Assembly (NCBI GenBank): GCA_030039715.1
Contig: JASHVA010000048.1
Coordinates: 1 to 37,761 of the forward strand
Length of the DNA stretch: 37,761 bases
Origin: Thermoplasmata archaeon
GTDB taxonomy: Archaea; Thermoplasmatota; Thermoplasmata; Lutacidiplasmatales; UBA184
Direction of reading: 5' to 3'
The position numbers and the translations under genes were made by a program. The notes under the pieces are model-generated. The model saw nothing but the letters and a program-made list of their open reading frames with translations, was not told where the DNA came from and did not search any database. Below are positions 21,655 through 28,799 of the stretch, piece by piece (position 1 is the stretch's first letter; every line of letters begins with the position of its first letter).

Positions 21655-22622
21655 CGCTGCGCCGCCTCGGCCGCGGCGGCCAGGATCTCCGGGAGGACCG
21701 ACGCGATTCGGTACCGGCACGTCACGCCGAGCCGGCGCTCGGTCTCGACGCGGGAGACCGCGAACTCGGGCTCGATGACCTCCACGCCGCCCCTCGGGTT
21801 CGGCACCACGTCGATCCGGATCGGCGGGGCGGACGGATGCAGGGCCGCATAGCCGTGCGCCACGCGGTCGGCGATCTCGAGGATGTTGAGGGCCTCTCCG
21901 CTGGCCACGTTGAACGTCCGCGCCTCCCGCGGGGTCCCGGAGGCGAGCAGGTACCGTGCGGCCGCTTCCCAGTGCGCCACGACGTCGAGGATGTGGACGA
22001 AGTCCCGTCGCTGCGTCCCGGGCGCGTTGACCGTGAGTCGGCCGGAGAGGGCCTGGACGGCGAACAGCTGCAGCACGTTGCCTTTCGTCACGGTGCGGCC
22101 GCCCGCGCGGTAGCCCCCGTAGACGTTGCTCTGCCGCAGCACGGCGGTCGCCACGGCGCCCCCGCGGGAGGCCTCCTTCAGGATCTCCTCTCCCGCCGCC
22201 TTCTGGCGCCCGTACTCGTGCGTCGGCGCCGCCGGCGTCGACTCGGTGACGGGCAGCTCCTTCGGCACGCCGACGGCCGTGAAGCTGCTCGCGAACGCGA
22301 TGGGGACGTGGTGCTCCCGACACGTCCGGGCCAGCTCGGCCGTTCCGGCGACGTTGCTCCGGGCGCTTCCCTCGGGGTCCTGGGCGCACGCCATGACTCC
22401 CGAGATCGCGCCCAGGTGCAGCACCACGTCGCAGCGGGCGAGTTCCGCGAGCGCCTCGCGGCTCTCGAACTTCCGGTGGTCGACCGGCCACTGGGGGTAT
22501 CGCACCTCGGTCGGTCCCGAGCCGTCATCGACGAGATACAGTTCGTAACCGCGTTCGGCCAGGTAGGGGACGAGCGCTCCCCCGATGAACCCCGTCGCCC
22601 CGGTGACCCCGATCTTCGGCAT
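21651..22622 (-). CDS. NAD-dependent epimerase/dehydratase family protein
   Basis: 323-residue extended SDR with TGATGFIG (7-14), active-site Ser112/Ser113 (FASSFTAVG), and Tyr137-x-x-x-Lys141 (YGRQK). RQSNVYGG and RDFVHILDVV are typical of UDP-glucose 4-epimerase-like and dTDP-glucose dehydratase-like enzymes. Its substrate cannot be read from the sequence. I chose the ATG at 22620-22622 because PKIGVTGATG follows it directly and a TATA-like element lies about 33 bases upstream, predicting a leaderless mRNA; an upstream in-frame ATG would add 18 residues through the promoter. It is on the opposite strand to the sugar operon, tail to tail with the other epimerase by 4 bases. Identity to that paralogue is low by eye. 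Confidence 0.85.
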   Translation of the reverse strand: MPKIGVTGATGFIGGALVPYLAERGYELYLVDDGSGPTEVRYPQWPVDHRKFESREALAELARCDVVLHLGAISGVMACAQDPEGSARSNVAGTAELARTCREHHVPIAFASSFTAVGVPKELPVTESTPAAPTHEYGRQKAAGEEILKEASRGGAVATAVLRQSNVYGGYRAGGRTVTKGNVLQLFAVQALSGRLTVNAPGTQRRDFVHILDVVAHWEAAARYLLASGTPREARTFNVASGEALNILEIADRVAHGYAALHPSAPPIRIDVVPNPRGGVEVIEPEFAVSRVETERRLGVTCRYRIASVLPEILAAAAEAAQR

Positions 22623-22650
22623 GCGGCCGAGCACGACCCCCGGGGGTCCA

Positions 22651-22658
22651 TTAGTATT
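22651..22658 (-). promoter_or_regulatory. TATA-like element of the minus-strand epimerase
   Basis: The minus strand reads AATACTAA, about 30 bases before the ATG at 22622. It is the only A/T-rich stretch in the gap and fits leaderless transcription. Confidence 0.45.
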
Positions 22659-22709
22659 CGCCCGAGTCCCGCGCATGGCCTTTTGAGCCGCGGCCCGTCT
22701 CCCGGCCCG

Positions 22710-22739
22710 ATGGATCGCTACCGGTCTCGGGCGGCCTGA
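22710..22739 (+). other. possible 9-codon leader ORF before the first GT4 gene
   Basis: ATG at 22710 opens a nine-codon frame (MDRYRSRAA) whose TGA shares a base with the ATG of the glycosyltransferase at 22739 (TGATG). A weak A/T-rich CCTTTTGAG (22679-22687) lies 23-31 bases upstream, so a leaderless transcript could begin at this mini-ORF. It may couple or attenuate translation of the next gene, or be chance. Confidence 0.25.
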
Positions 22740-23905
22740 TGCCGACGCGCGTCGCGGTCGTCCGGGGGGTCGAGCAGGTCAACGCCGGGGAGCTCGGTGT
22801 CTACTCGGAGCTCGGGAAAGCCGGCTACTCGGTCGAGCTGCTGTGCTCGACGAAGAGCCGGGTGACGGAGGCGGAGGCGCGCATGCCGGTCCGGCGGCGG
22901 CCTCCTCCGGCGCTCGCGGGCCGACTCGCGCGGACCCTCGCCGGCGGCTTCGCGATCGGCCTCGTCTCTCCGTACCGGTACTACCACCAGTATCTCACGG
23001 GCTTCTCCGCGGCCGCCCGCCCGTACGACGTGCTGTGCCCGGTCGACCTCGGTCACCCGACGACCTTCCAGTCCCTCGAGGAGCAGCGCCGGGGGAAGCG
23101 CGTCGTCGTCCAATGCTGGGAGGACATCCCGTTCAACTGGCCGCGCGACCGGCCGCTCGGCCAGCACTTCGAGGCGGTGCTGGACCGGGCCGACCATTTC
23201 CTCCCCTTCACCCGGGACGCGGAGACCGCGCTGCGCGCCATGGGCGTCGGGTCCGACCGGCTCTCCCAAGTGAACATCGGTCTCGACCTCGGCTACTGGC
23301 GGCCGGATCCGTCGGCCCGGGCGTCGGACGGGCCGCTCCGGGCGCTGTTCGTCGGGCGGCTCCAGTGGGCGAAGGGCGTGCAAACGATCATCGAGGCCCT
23401 GGACCAGGTCCGCGCACCCGTCGACGTCACCGTCGTCGGGGCGGGTCCGGAAGAGGCACGGCTCCGCTGGCTCGTGGAGCAACGCCGCCGCCGGAGCTCG
23501 GGGCGGGCCGCGCCGCCGGTCCGGTTCGTCGGTCCGAAGTACGGCCCCGAGCTCCTTCGGCTCCGGCAATCGATGGACGTCCAGCTCGTGCCCTCGATCC
23601 CCACGCCGCAGTGGCGCGAGCAGCTCAATCAATCGATGCTGGAAGCGATGGCCTGCGGGCTCCCGCCGATCGCGTCGCACAGCGGGGCGATCCCCGAGGC
23701 CGTCACGGACGGGGAGAACGGCTGGCTGTTCCCCCCGGATCGCCCGAGCGACCTCGCGGCCATCCTCGAGCGCGTCGCGGCCGACCCGGCCGAGCGTCGG
23801 CGACGCGGGGTCGCCGCCCGGGCGAGGATGGAGCGCGACTACGAGCTCGTTCGGCAGGGCGCCCGGCTCGCGGAGATCTTCCGGACCCGCGTGCGCCCAC
23901 CGTAG
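22739..23905 (+). CDS. glycosyltransferase, GT4 family
   Basis: 388-residue GT-B fold glycosyltransferase. The C-terminal domain shows the retaining GT4 pattern: LFVGRLQWAKGVQTIIEAL, VTVVGAGPEEARL, and the donor-binding EX7E region LNQSMLEAMACGLPPIASHSGAIPEAV, then NGWLFPPDRPSDLAAIL. The N-terminal half binds the acceptor and is variable. No TM helix is visible, so it probably works on the cytoplasmic membrane face, adding a sugar from UDP- or GDP-donor to a lipid-linked glycan. Its N-terminus (CWEDIPFNW, FLPFTRDAETAL) differs from the other two GT4 proteins nearby. It opens on the ATG overlapping the small leader ORF. Convergent with the next gene, 12 bases apart. Confidence 0.9.
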   Translation: MPTRVAVVRGVEQVNAGELGVYSELGKAGYSVELLCSTKSRVTEAEARMPVRRRPPPALAGRLARTLAGGFAIGLVSPYRYYHQYLTGFSAAARPYDVLCPVDLGHPTTFQSLEEQRRGKRVVVQCWEDIPFNWPRDRPLGQHFEAVLDRADHFLPFTRDAETALRAMGVGSDRLSQVNIGLDLGYWRPDPSARASDGPLRALFVGRLQWAKGVQTIIEALDQVRAPVDVTVVGAGPEEARLRWLVEQRRRRSSGRAAPPVRFVGPKYGPELLRLRQSMDVQLVPSIPTPQWREQLNQSMLEAMACGLPPIASHSGAIPEAVTDGENGWLFPPDRPSDLAAILERVAADPAERRRRGVAARARMERDYELVRQGARLAEIFRTRVRPP

Positions 23906-23917
23906 CCGCGCGGGAGT

Positions 23918-25066
23918 TCACTGGGCCGCCGCATACATTCCGAGCAGGCGGTCGAGGTGCCGTTCGGGCGAGAACTCGGTCTGGACCCACGTCCGTCCGT
24001 CGAGCGCCCGGGCCTTCGCGACGTCGTACCCGTCCGCGATCGCGAGGATCGCGCGCGAGAGCGCCGGCGCGTCGCCCGGCGGGATCACGGTCCCGTACGG
24101 TCCGACGGTCTCGGGCAACCCGCCCGAGTCCGTCACGATCACCGGCACTCCGTGTCCGAGCGCCTCGATCGAGGAGTTGCCGAGGTTCTCCCACGGGAGG
24201 GACGGGACGGCCAACACATGGATCTTCGAGAACCAGGCGTGGCTGTCGACCCATCCGTCCACCGTCACGCCGGGCGCCTCGGGGATCGGGATCGGACCCC
24301 CGCCCGCGAACCGGAGCTGGAACGCGGGGCGCTCCGCCCGGACCGATCCGAACGCCCGAAGGAGGACATCGATTCCCTTCTGACGCTCGAATCGTCCGAG
24401 GAACCCGATCGTGAACGGACCGGGCGGGGCTTCGACCGGAGCCGCCGGGGTGGGGATCATCGGACGGAGGACGTCCGTCGGGCGGTAGCCGAGATCGTCG
24501 AAGATCCGGCGGGTCGCGTGGCTGCCGCAGATGTAGGTGCGGACCCGGTCCTTCACGTGCGTGTCGAACGATCGGCGCTTCGCGAGATTGAGCGGAAGGC
24601 CCAGGCCGACCTCACAGCCGGTGAACTGGCATCTCGGAAGGATCCCGCCCGGGCACGGGGTGCCGTCGGGGAGCGTGAGCGTCGCGACCGGGCAGACGAG
24701 CTCGGTGTCGTGGGCCGTGAAGAAGATCGGCTCGCGGCGGCTCCCCAGCCACGGGCCGAGGGCCGAGAATCCGGCGTGGAACCGGTGAAGATGGATCACA
24801 TCCGGTCGGACCTCCCGCGCCACGTCGTCGAGCCAGCGAGCGAGCGGTCCCCCTTCGGCGAGGCTCGCGACGGCCTGGCGGGTCGGCGAGCGGGGCACGA
24901 GGTAGGCGCGTACCGGCCCGAGCCGCTCCGGCACGGGGTCGGTGACGATCGCGGCGGTGACGTTCGGGTGGCCCCGGGCCTCGAGCGCCTGCGAGACGCG
25001 CCGCACGTACACCTGCGCGCCGCCGGGCGCCGGTCCGTCCCACCCGTCGAGACGCAGGATGTTCAA
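23918..25066 (-). CDS. glycosyltransferase, GT4 family
   Basis: 382-residue GT-B glycosyltransferase. The N-terminus has GGAQVYVRRVSQALEARGH and HLHRFHAGFSA, followed by FTAHDTELVCPVATL. A cysteine-containing segment (CPGG, RCQFTGCEVG) precedes ICGSHATRRIF, a pattern seen in GT4 enzymes that have an inserted Cys-rich loop. The C-terminal donor domain has IGFLGRFERQKGIDVLLRAF, AVPSLPWENLGNSSIEALGHGVPVIVTDSGGLPE and a final helix. SSIEALGHGVP carries the EX7E-like donor motif. Soluble and probably cytoplasmic. Start ATG at 25064-25066 with a TATA-like element about 35 bases upstream. Divergent from the next GT4 gene. Sugar specificity is unknown. Confidence 0.9.
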   Translation of the reverse strand: MNILRLDGWDGPAPGGAQVYVRRVSQALEARGHPNVTAAIVTDPVPERLGPVRAYLVPRSPTRQAVASLAEGGPLARWLDDVAREVRPDVIHLHRFHAGFSALGPWLGSRREPIFFTAHDTELVCPVATLTLPDGTPCPGGILPRCQFTGCEVGLGLPLNLAKRRSFDTHVKDRVRTYICGSHATRRIFDDLGYRPTDVLRPMIPTPAAPVEAPPGPFTIGFLGRFERQKGIDVLLRAFGSVRAERPAFQLRFAGGGPIPIPEAPGVTVDGWVDSHAWFSKIHVLAVPSLPWENLGNSSIEALGHGVPVIVTDSGGLPETVGPYGTVIPPGDAPALSRAILAIADGYDVAKARALDGRTWVQTEFSPERHLDRLLGMYAAAQ

Positions 25067-25097
25067 CGAACGGCCCCGGCGCGAGGAAGCGGCGGCG

Positions 25098-25106
25098 GCA
25101 TTAAGG
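25098..25106 (-). promoter_or_regulatory. TATA-like element of the minus-strand GT4 gene
   Basis: The minus strand reads CCCTTAATG, about 35 bases before the ATG at 25066, in the 130-base divergent gap between two GT4 genes. Confidence 0.4.
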
Positions 25107-25157
25107 GCTCGTCGGCCACCGGCGGCCGACGAGGTTCAGAACCGGACTACGCGAAAG

Positions 25158-25165
25158 CCTATAGG
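25158..25165 (+). promoter_or_regulatory. BRE/TATA promoter of the plus-strand GT4 gene
   Basis: CCTATAGG (palindromic) is preceded by purine-rich CGAAAG at 25152-25157, resembling a BRE-TATA pair. Transcription would begin near 25186, about 11 bases before the GTG at 25197. Confidence 0.5.
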
Positions 25166-25196
25166 CCGGGGACCCGCCTCGCACGGTGGGGCGCGC

Positions 25197-26309
25197 GTGA
25201 AGATCGTGCATTCGGTGTTCCGGTATCTGCCCGTCTCGGGCGGGGCGACCCGGCTCGTCCAGCTCCTGGCCGAGGGGGCGGCCGCCCGCGGGCACGACGT
25301 GACGGTCGTAACGCAGGAGGAGCCGGGCGCGCCGAGCGAGGAGACGATCGCGGGAGTGAGGGTCCTCCGGGTCCCGATCCGCCGGGTCGGGAAGTTCCGC
25401 CTGCCGCGGGGATACCGCGCGCTGCTGCACCGGCTCGACGCCGACGTCTTCCAGCTGAACGGCAACCGGATTTGGAACGCAGACTTCTACCTGCCGTACG
25501 CGCGCTCGTTCGACTGGCCTCAGGCAATCATGCCGATGGGGTTCTACCACTACTGGATGCGCCGCGGCCTCCTCCGCTGGTTCTACTACGACCGGTACTT
25601 CGCCGGCCGGATCCGGGCGTTCGGCCGGTACCTCGCGCTCACCGGCGCGGAGCGAGAGCAGGTCGTCGGCTGGGGGTACCCGCCCGAGCGCGCCCGCGTC
25701 CTCCCGGTCGGCGTCGACCTCGAGGAGTTCGCCCGTTCCCCGGCCGACCCGGCCGCGCTGCGCTCGGCCTGGCGCCTCCCGGTCCGGCAGGTCGCGGTCT
25801 ATGCCGGCGGCCTCTACGACAACAAGCGCGTGGACCGACTGGTCCGAGCGGTCGCCGGGACCCGAGGGGAGTGGGGTCTGGTCGTCCTCGGACCGGACGT
25901 CCCGGGCCATCCGTACGACCGGGCCCATTGCGAGGCGCTCGCGCGAGAGCTGGGCGCGCCGGTGCGGTTCCTCGGGGCCGTCCCCCGGACGGAGCTCGTG
26001 ACGTCGTTCTTCGCGGCCGACGCCTACGTCCAGGCGAGCGCGTTCGAAGGGTTCGGCATCACGCTCGTCGAGGCGATGGCCACCGGCCGCCCGTTCGTCG
26101 CGTTCGACGCCGGGGTCGCCCGCGACGTCGCAGCCCGCGGAGCCGGGGTCGTCGTCTCGAGCGAGGAGGAGATGTCCCGCGCCCTCGTGGACCTACCGCG
26201 ACGCGCGCGGGAACGCGGGAGCGCCGCGCGGCTCGTCGCGCAGGACTACTCGGTCGCCCAGATGGTCGACCGGGCGCTCGAGCAGTACCGGGCGATCGCC
26301 CGGAACTAG
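25197..26309 (+). CDS. glycosyltransferase, GT4 family
   Basis: 370-residue GT-B glycosyltransferase. Start is GTG at 25197-25199, where the protein begins with the first strand VKIVHSVFRYLPVSGGATRLV; its promoter lies at 25158-25165. The N-terminal acceptor domain includes LLAEGAAARGHDVTVVTQE and a long aromatic stretch (MGFYHYWMRRGLLRWFYYDRYF) that may contact membrane or lipid carrier. The donor domain has AVYAGGLYDNKRVDRLVRAV, LVVLGPDVPGHPYD and QASAFEGFGITLVEAMATGRPFVAFD, the standard GT4 EX7E motif. Ends 20 bases before the 3' end of the tRNA-Pro gene on the other strand. Third GT4 protein in a row, each with its own promoter; sugar specificity is unknown. Confidence 0.9.
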   Translation: MKIVHSVFRYLPVSGGATRLVQLLAEGAAARGHDVTVVTQEEPGAPSEETIAGVRVLRVPIRRVGKFRLPRGYRALLHRLDADVFQLNGNRIWNADFYLPYARSFDWPQAIMPMGFYHYWMRRGLLRWFYYDRYFAGRIRAFGRYLALTGAEREQVVGWGYPPERARVLPVGVDLEEFARSPADPAALRSAWRLPVRQVAVYAGGLYDNKRVDRLVRAVAGTRGEWGLVVLGPDVPGHPYDRAHCEALARELGAPVRFLGAVPRTELVTSFFAADAYVQASAFEGFGITLVEAMATGRPFVAFDAGVARDVAARGAGVVVSSEEEMSRALVDLPRRARERGSAARLVAQDYSVAQMVDRALEQYRAIARN

Positions 26310-26328
26310 CGCGGCCCGGGCGGCGGAA

Positions 26329-26436
26329 TGGGGCTGCCCGAATTTGAATCGGGGTCCCGAGCTCCCAAAGCTCGAAGGATGGACCAGTAGAGCGGACGGA
26401 GGAGCGTCCTCCGGTCCGTAGCTACCCCACAGCCCC
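26329..26436 (-). tRNA. tRNA-Pro(UGG) with an intron in the D-loop
   Basis: Folded by hand on the minus strand. The acceptor stem is GGGGCTG (26430-26436) with CAGCCCC (26330-26336) and discriminator A at 26329; no CCA is encoded. The anticodon arm is CGAGC-TTTGGGA-GCTCG (26358-26374) with anticodon TGG (26365-26367). The T arm is CCCGA-TTCAAAT-TCGGG (26337-26353). The D-loop starts AGCT and resumes GGTCC, interrupted by about 33 extra bases (near 26387-26419). The insert folds as CGGAC/GTCCG plus GGAGGA/TCCTCC with a CGC loop. Around the junctions I can pair GTAG/CTAC (4 bp) flanked by 3-base bulges CTA and TGG and an outer TGGG/TCCA helix, a bulge-helix-bulge for the splicing endonuclease; the exact cut sites are uncertain by 1-2 bases. 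Mature length would be about 75. It lies 10 bases after the UPF0179 stop. Confidence 0.93.
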
Positions 26437-26446
26437 ACATCCGCGG

Positions 26447-26875
26447 CTAGACCGCTTCCACCCGTTTGAGGGTTCGGCCGATGCGGCACTCCGCGGGCTC
26501 GGCCTCGACGCGCTCGATGCGGAAGCGCTGTTTCGCTGGCACGTTCGGGCTCGCGCAGACCCACCAGTTCGGGCAATCCAGACGGCGGCACGGGTACCGG
26601 GCGACCTCGACCGAGCTCCCGACGACCGCGCTCCGCGAGTCGACGACGAGCGCGCGCGCGACCGGCTTCACCTCCACGACGTGGGCCTCGGACTCCTGGA
26701 GGGCACACGGGTGCGTGATCGGCCGGACCTTGGTGACGGCGTAGTTCCGCCCGACGTCGAGCGTGAGGCAGGCGTGCCGGTACGGGCACGTGCGGCAGAC
26801 CGGCGCCCCGCCCTGGTAGATGAACTCGTACCCCTCGCGAGCCTCGGAACTCGCGATCAGCGTGATCTCGGGCAT
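26447..26875 (-). CDS. UPF0179 family protein
   Basis: 142-residue archaeal protein of unknown function with eight cysteines: Cys27, Cys30 and Cys36 (VCRTCPYRHAC), Cys57, Cys96, Cys101 and Cys107 (YPCRRLDCPNWWVC), and Cys130. Spacing is that of UPF0179, where the cysteines may bind zinc or an Fe-S cluster (inference). TLDVGRNYAVTKVRPITHPCAL and a beta strand segment VHVVEV-like follow. It starts at ATG 26873-26875, one base after the egsA stop, so it is in the egsA operon. Ten bases after its stop comes tRNA-Pro on the same strand. The operon links an ether-lipid gene, this protein and a tRNA; no obvious functional connection is known to me. Confidence 0.9.
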   Translation of the reverse strand: MPEITLIASSEAREGYEFIYQGGAPVCRTCPYRHACLTLDVGRNYAVTKVRPITHPCALQESEAHVVEVKPVARALVVDSRSAVVGSSVEVARYPCRRLDCPNWWVCASPNVPAKQRFRIERVEAEPAECRIGRTLKRVEAV

Positions 26876-26876
26876 G

Positions 26877-27986
26877 CTAGCCGATCACTCCCGTGTGCTG
26901 GGCGAGCCGCTCCGCGGCCTCCCGCGTCAGTCCGTTGTCGCCGAGGATGGTGTACCGCTCGGGTCGCAATGTGTGAGCGAGCACGAGCGCGTTGACGACC
27001 TCCTCGGGCGTGACGCCGAGCTCCGCGGCGGTCGTGGGCGCGCCGATCGAACGGAGCGTCGCTTGGAGCCGTTGCCAGTCGCCCCCGTGCAAGTACATCA
27101 TCATCACGGCGCCGACCCCGCACTGTTCTCCGTGCAGGCTCGGGCGGGCGGCGACCCGGTCGAGGGCGTGACTGAACAGATGCTCGCTGCCCGAGCACGG
27201 ACGGGAGGAGCCGGCCACGCTCATCGCGATCCCGGCCACGATCATCGGACGGATCGCGATCCAGACCGACTCCTCGAGCCCGGGCTTGATCGAACCGGCG
27301 TGGTCGATGATCTCGCGCGCCGCGTACTCGCTCAGCGTCGCGGCCGTGCTCGAGAACTCCTCGTTCTTCAGCCGAACCGCGAGGTGCCAATCCAGCACGG
27401 CGGTCACGTTCGAGATGACGTCGGCGCAGCCCGAGGCCAGCAGGCGGAACGGCGCGCGCACGATGACCTCCGTGTCGGCGATGATGCCGATCGGCACCGC
27501 GGCCTCGATGCTGTTCGTCCGCTCGCTGCCGTGCAGCGAGGCGCGCGGGGAGGAGATCCCGTCATGGGCGGCGGAGGTCGGCAGGCTGACGAACGGGATG
27601 CGGAGACGATGGGCCACGACCTTCGTGATGTCGATCTTGCTCCCCCCGCCGGCGGCGACGAGGAAGCGGGCCCCCACGGCCCGGACGGCGGTCTCGACCC
27701 GCGCGACCTCGGCGTCGGTCGCCTCGTTCGCGATGATCACGGGGGCGGTGAACCCCTCCTTCGTCAGGAGGTCCGCGGCCCGGTTCCCCGCGAGCTCCGC
27801 CGTGCGCGGGCCGGTGATCACCGCCCCGGTGTCGAGGAAGTCGAACTGTCGACAGGCGGCCGCGAGCTCCTGGATGACCCCGTGGCCCGCGAGCACGACC
27901 CGGGGGAAGACCATCCCTCGGGCCTTTCCGAACGGCGAGTCGGCGGCGAGGATCGGACCGCGGGAGGTCGGGTCGTGGCTCGCCAT
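26877..27986 (-). CDS. egsA: sn-glycerol-1-phosphate dehydrogenase
   Basis: Reduces dihydroxyacetone phosphate to sn-glycerol-1-phosphate, setting the stereochemistry of archaeal ether lipids. The 369-residue protein has GGGSKID (113-119) for the nucleotide, SLPTSAAHDGISSP (134-147), and metal ligands Asp189 (GCADVISN), His269 (SGSEHLFSH) and His285 (SLHGEQ), matching the Asp-His-His Zn site of the family. Length fits archaeal G1PDH (about 350-370). Start is ATG at 27984-27986. A TATA-like CCCTAAAG on the minus strand (28017-28024) lies about 35 bases upstream. It leads the operon with UPF0179 and tRNA-Pro. Its presence is strong evidence for an archaeal source. Confidence 0.97.
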   Translation of the reverse strand: MASHDPTSRGPILAADSPFGKARGMVFPRVVLAGHGVIQELAAACRQFDFLDTGAVITGPRTAELAGNRAADLLTKEGFTAPVIIANEATDAEVARVETAVRAVGARFLVAAGGGSKIDITKVVAHRLRIPFVSLPTSAAHDGISSPRASLHGSERTNSIEAAVPIGIIADTEVIVRAPFRLLASGCADVISNVTAVLDWHLAVRLKNEEFSSTAATLSEYAAREIIDHAGSIKPGLEESVWIAIRPMIVAGIAMSVAGSSRPCSGSEHLFSHALDRVAARPSLHGEQCGVGAVMMMYLHGGDWQRLQATLRSIGAPTTAAELGVTPEEVVNALVLAHTLRPERYTILGDNGLTREAAERLAQHTGVIG

Positions 27987-28016
27987 CGCTCGGAAGGCCG
28001 AACGAGGGAGCGACCC

Positions 28017-28024
28017 TCTTTAGG
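28017..28024 (-). promoter_or_regulatory. TATA-like element of egsA
   Basis: The minus strand reads CCCTAAAG, about 35 bases before the egsA ATG. It would also drive UPF0179 and tRNA-Pro if they are co-transcribed. Confidence 0.4.
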
Positions 28025-28060
28025 GTATCGCGGAGCGGCGCCCGCCGGACCGGGCCCGAG

Positions 28061-28690
28061 CTACCGTCCGGGGACGTCGCCCCAGAGCACCTTGTGCTCT
28101 TGGAGCATCAGCCGGACGTCGAGCCGGTCCTTCAGGACCCAGTCGGCGAGTCGCCCCGCGTCCGTCCCCCAGACCGGCTGGAACAGGAGCGTCGCGGGGC
28201 CCCGGTACCTTCGGACGACGCGCCGCGCGTAGAGGTAATCCTTCCGGTCCCCGATGACGAACTTCACGACATCCCGCTCGCGGAGCTTGGGGAGGTTCGA
28301 CCACCGGTTCTTCGCTTCCATCCTCGAGGACGGACACTTCACGTCCACGCTGAGCACGACCCGGGGCACCGCCAGGTACGGAGTCACGTCGAGCGACCCA
28401 CCCGTCTCGATCACGGTCGTGACGCCGCGCTCGGCGAGACGCTCGACGAGCGCCACCGACTCGCGCTGGAGGAGCGGCTCCCCGCCGGTCAGACACACGT
28501 TCCGAGTCCCGTTCCGTGCCACCTCCCGGAGCAAGGAGTCGATCGACCGCTCCTTGCCCGGACCGAACGAATACGTCGTGTCGCACCAGCTGCATCGCAG
28601 GTTGCAGCGGGCCGCGCGGATGAACGTCGTTCGGACCCCTGTGAGCGGCCCTTCACCCTGGATCGAATGGAACACCTCGATGATCCGCAT
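28061..28690 (-). CDS. queE: 7-carboxy-7-deazaguanine synthase (radical SAM)
   Basis: Converts 6-carboxy-tetrahydropterin to 7-carboxy-7-deazaguanine, a step to archaeosine in archaeal tRNA. The 209-residue protein starts MRIIEVFHSIQGEGPLTG, the conserved QueE N-terminus. Its 4Fe-4S motif is Cys29-x3-Cys33-x2-Cys36 (RCNLRCSWCDT). NVCLTGGEPLLQ is the SAM-binding GGE motif and VIETGGS follows. I chose the ATG at 28688-28690 because it lies about 25 bases from a TATA-like GCTTTACC on the minus strand (28712-28720), consistent with a leaderless mRNA; the ATG at 28702 would add four residues. Divergent from leuS. No other archaeosine genes are in this window. Confidence 0.93.
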   Translation of the reverse strand: MRIIEVFHSIQGEGPLTGVRTTFIRAARCNLRCSWCDTTYSFGPGKERSIDSLLREVARNGTRNVCLTGGEPLLQRESVALVERLAERGVTTVIETGGSLDVTPYLAVPRVVLSVDVKCPSSRMEAKNRWSNLPKLRERDVVKFVIGDRKDYLYARRVVRRYRGPATLLFQPVWGTDAGRLADWVLKDRLDVRLMLQEHKVLWGDVPGR

Positions 28691-28711
28691 CCGGGGAGCC
28701 ATCCCCCGGGA

Positions 28712-28720
28712 CGGGTAAAG
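28712..28720 (-). promoter_or_regulatory. TATA-like element of queE
   Basis: The minus strand has the core GCTTTACCC about 25 bases from the ATG at 28690, supporting that start over the upstream in-frame ATGs. Confidence 0.35.
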
Positions 28721-28769
28721 CGGCTTTCGGTCGGCGCACCGGCCGGGCCGGACGCAGGAGCCGCAACTC

Positions 28770-28779
28770 TTCAATAACC
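28770..28779 (+). promoter_or_regulatory. TATA-like element of leuS
   Basis: TTCAATAACC, the only A/T-rich run before leuS, is centred about 25 bases before the ATG at 28800. This predicts a leaderless mRNA. Confidence 0.45.
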
Positions 28780-28799
28780 GACCCCGCTCGAAGCGCCGG

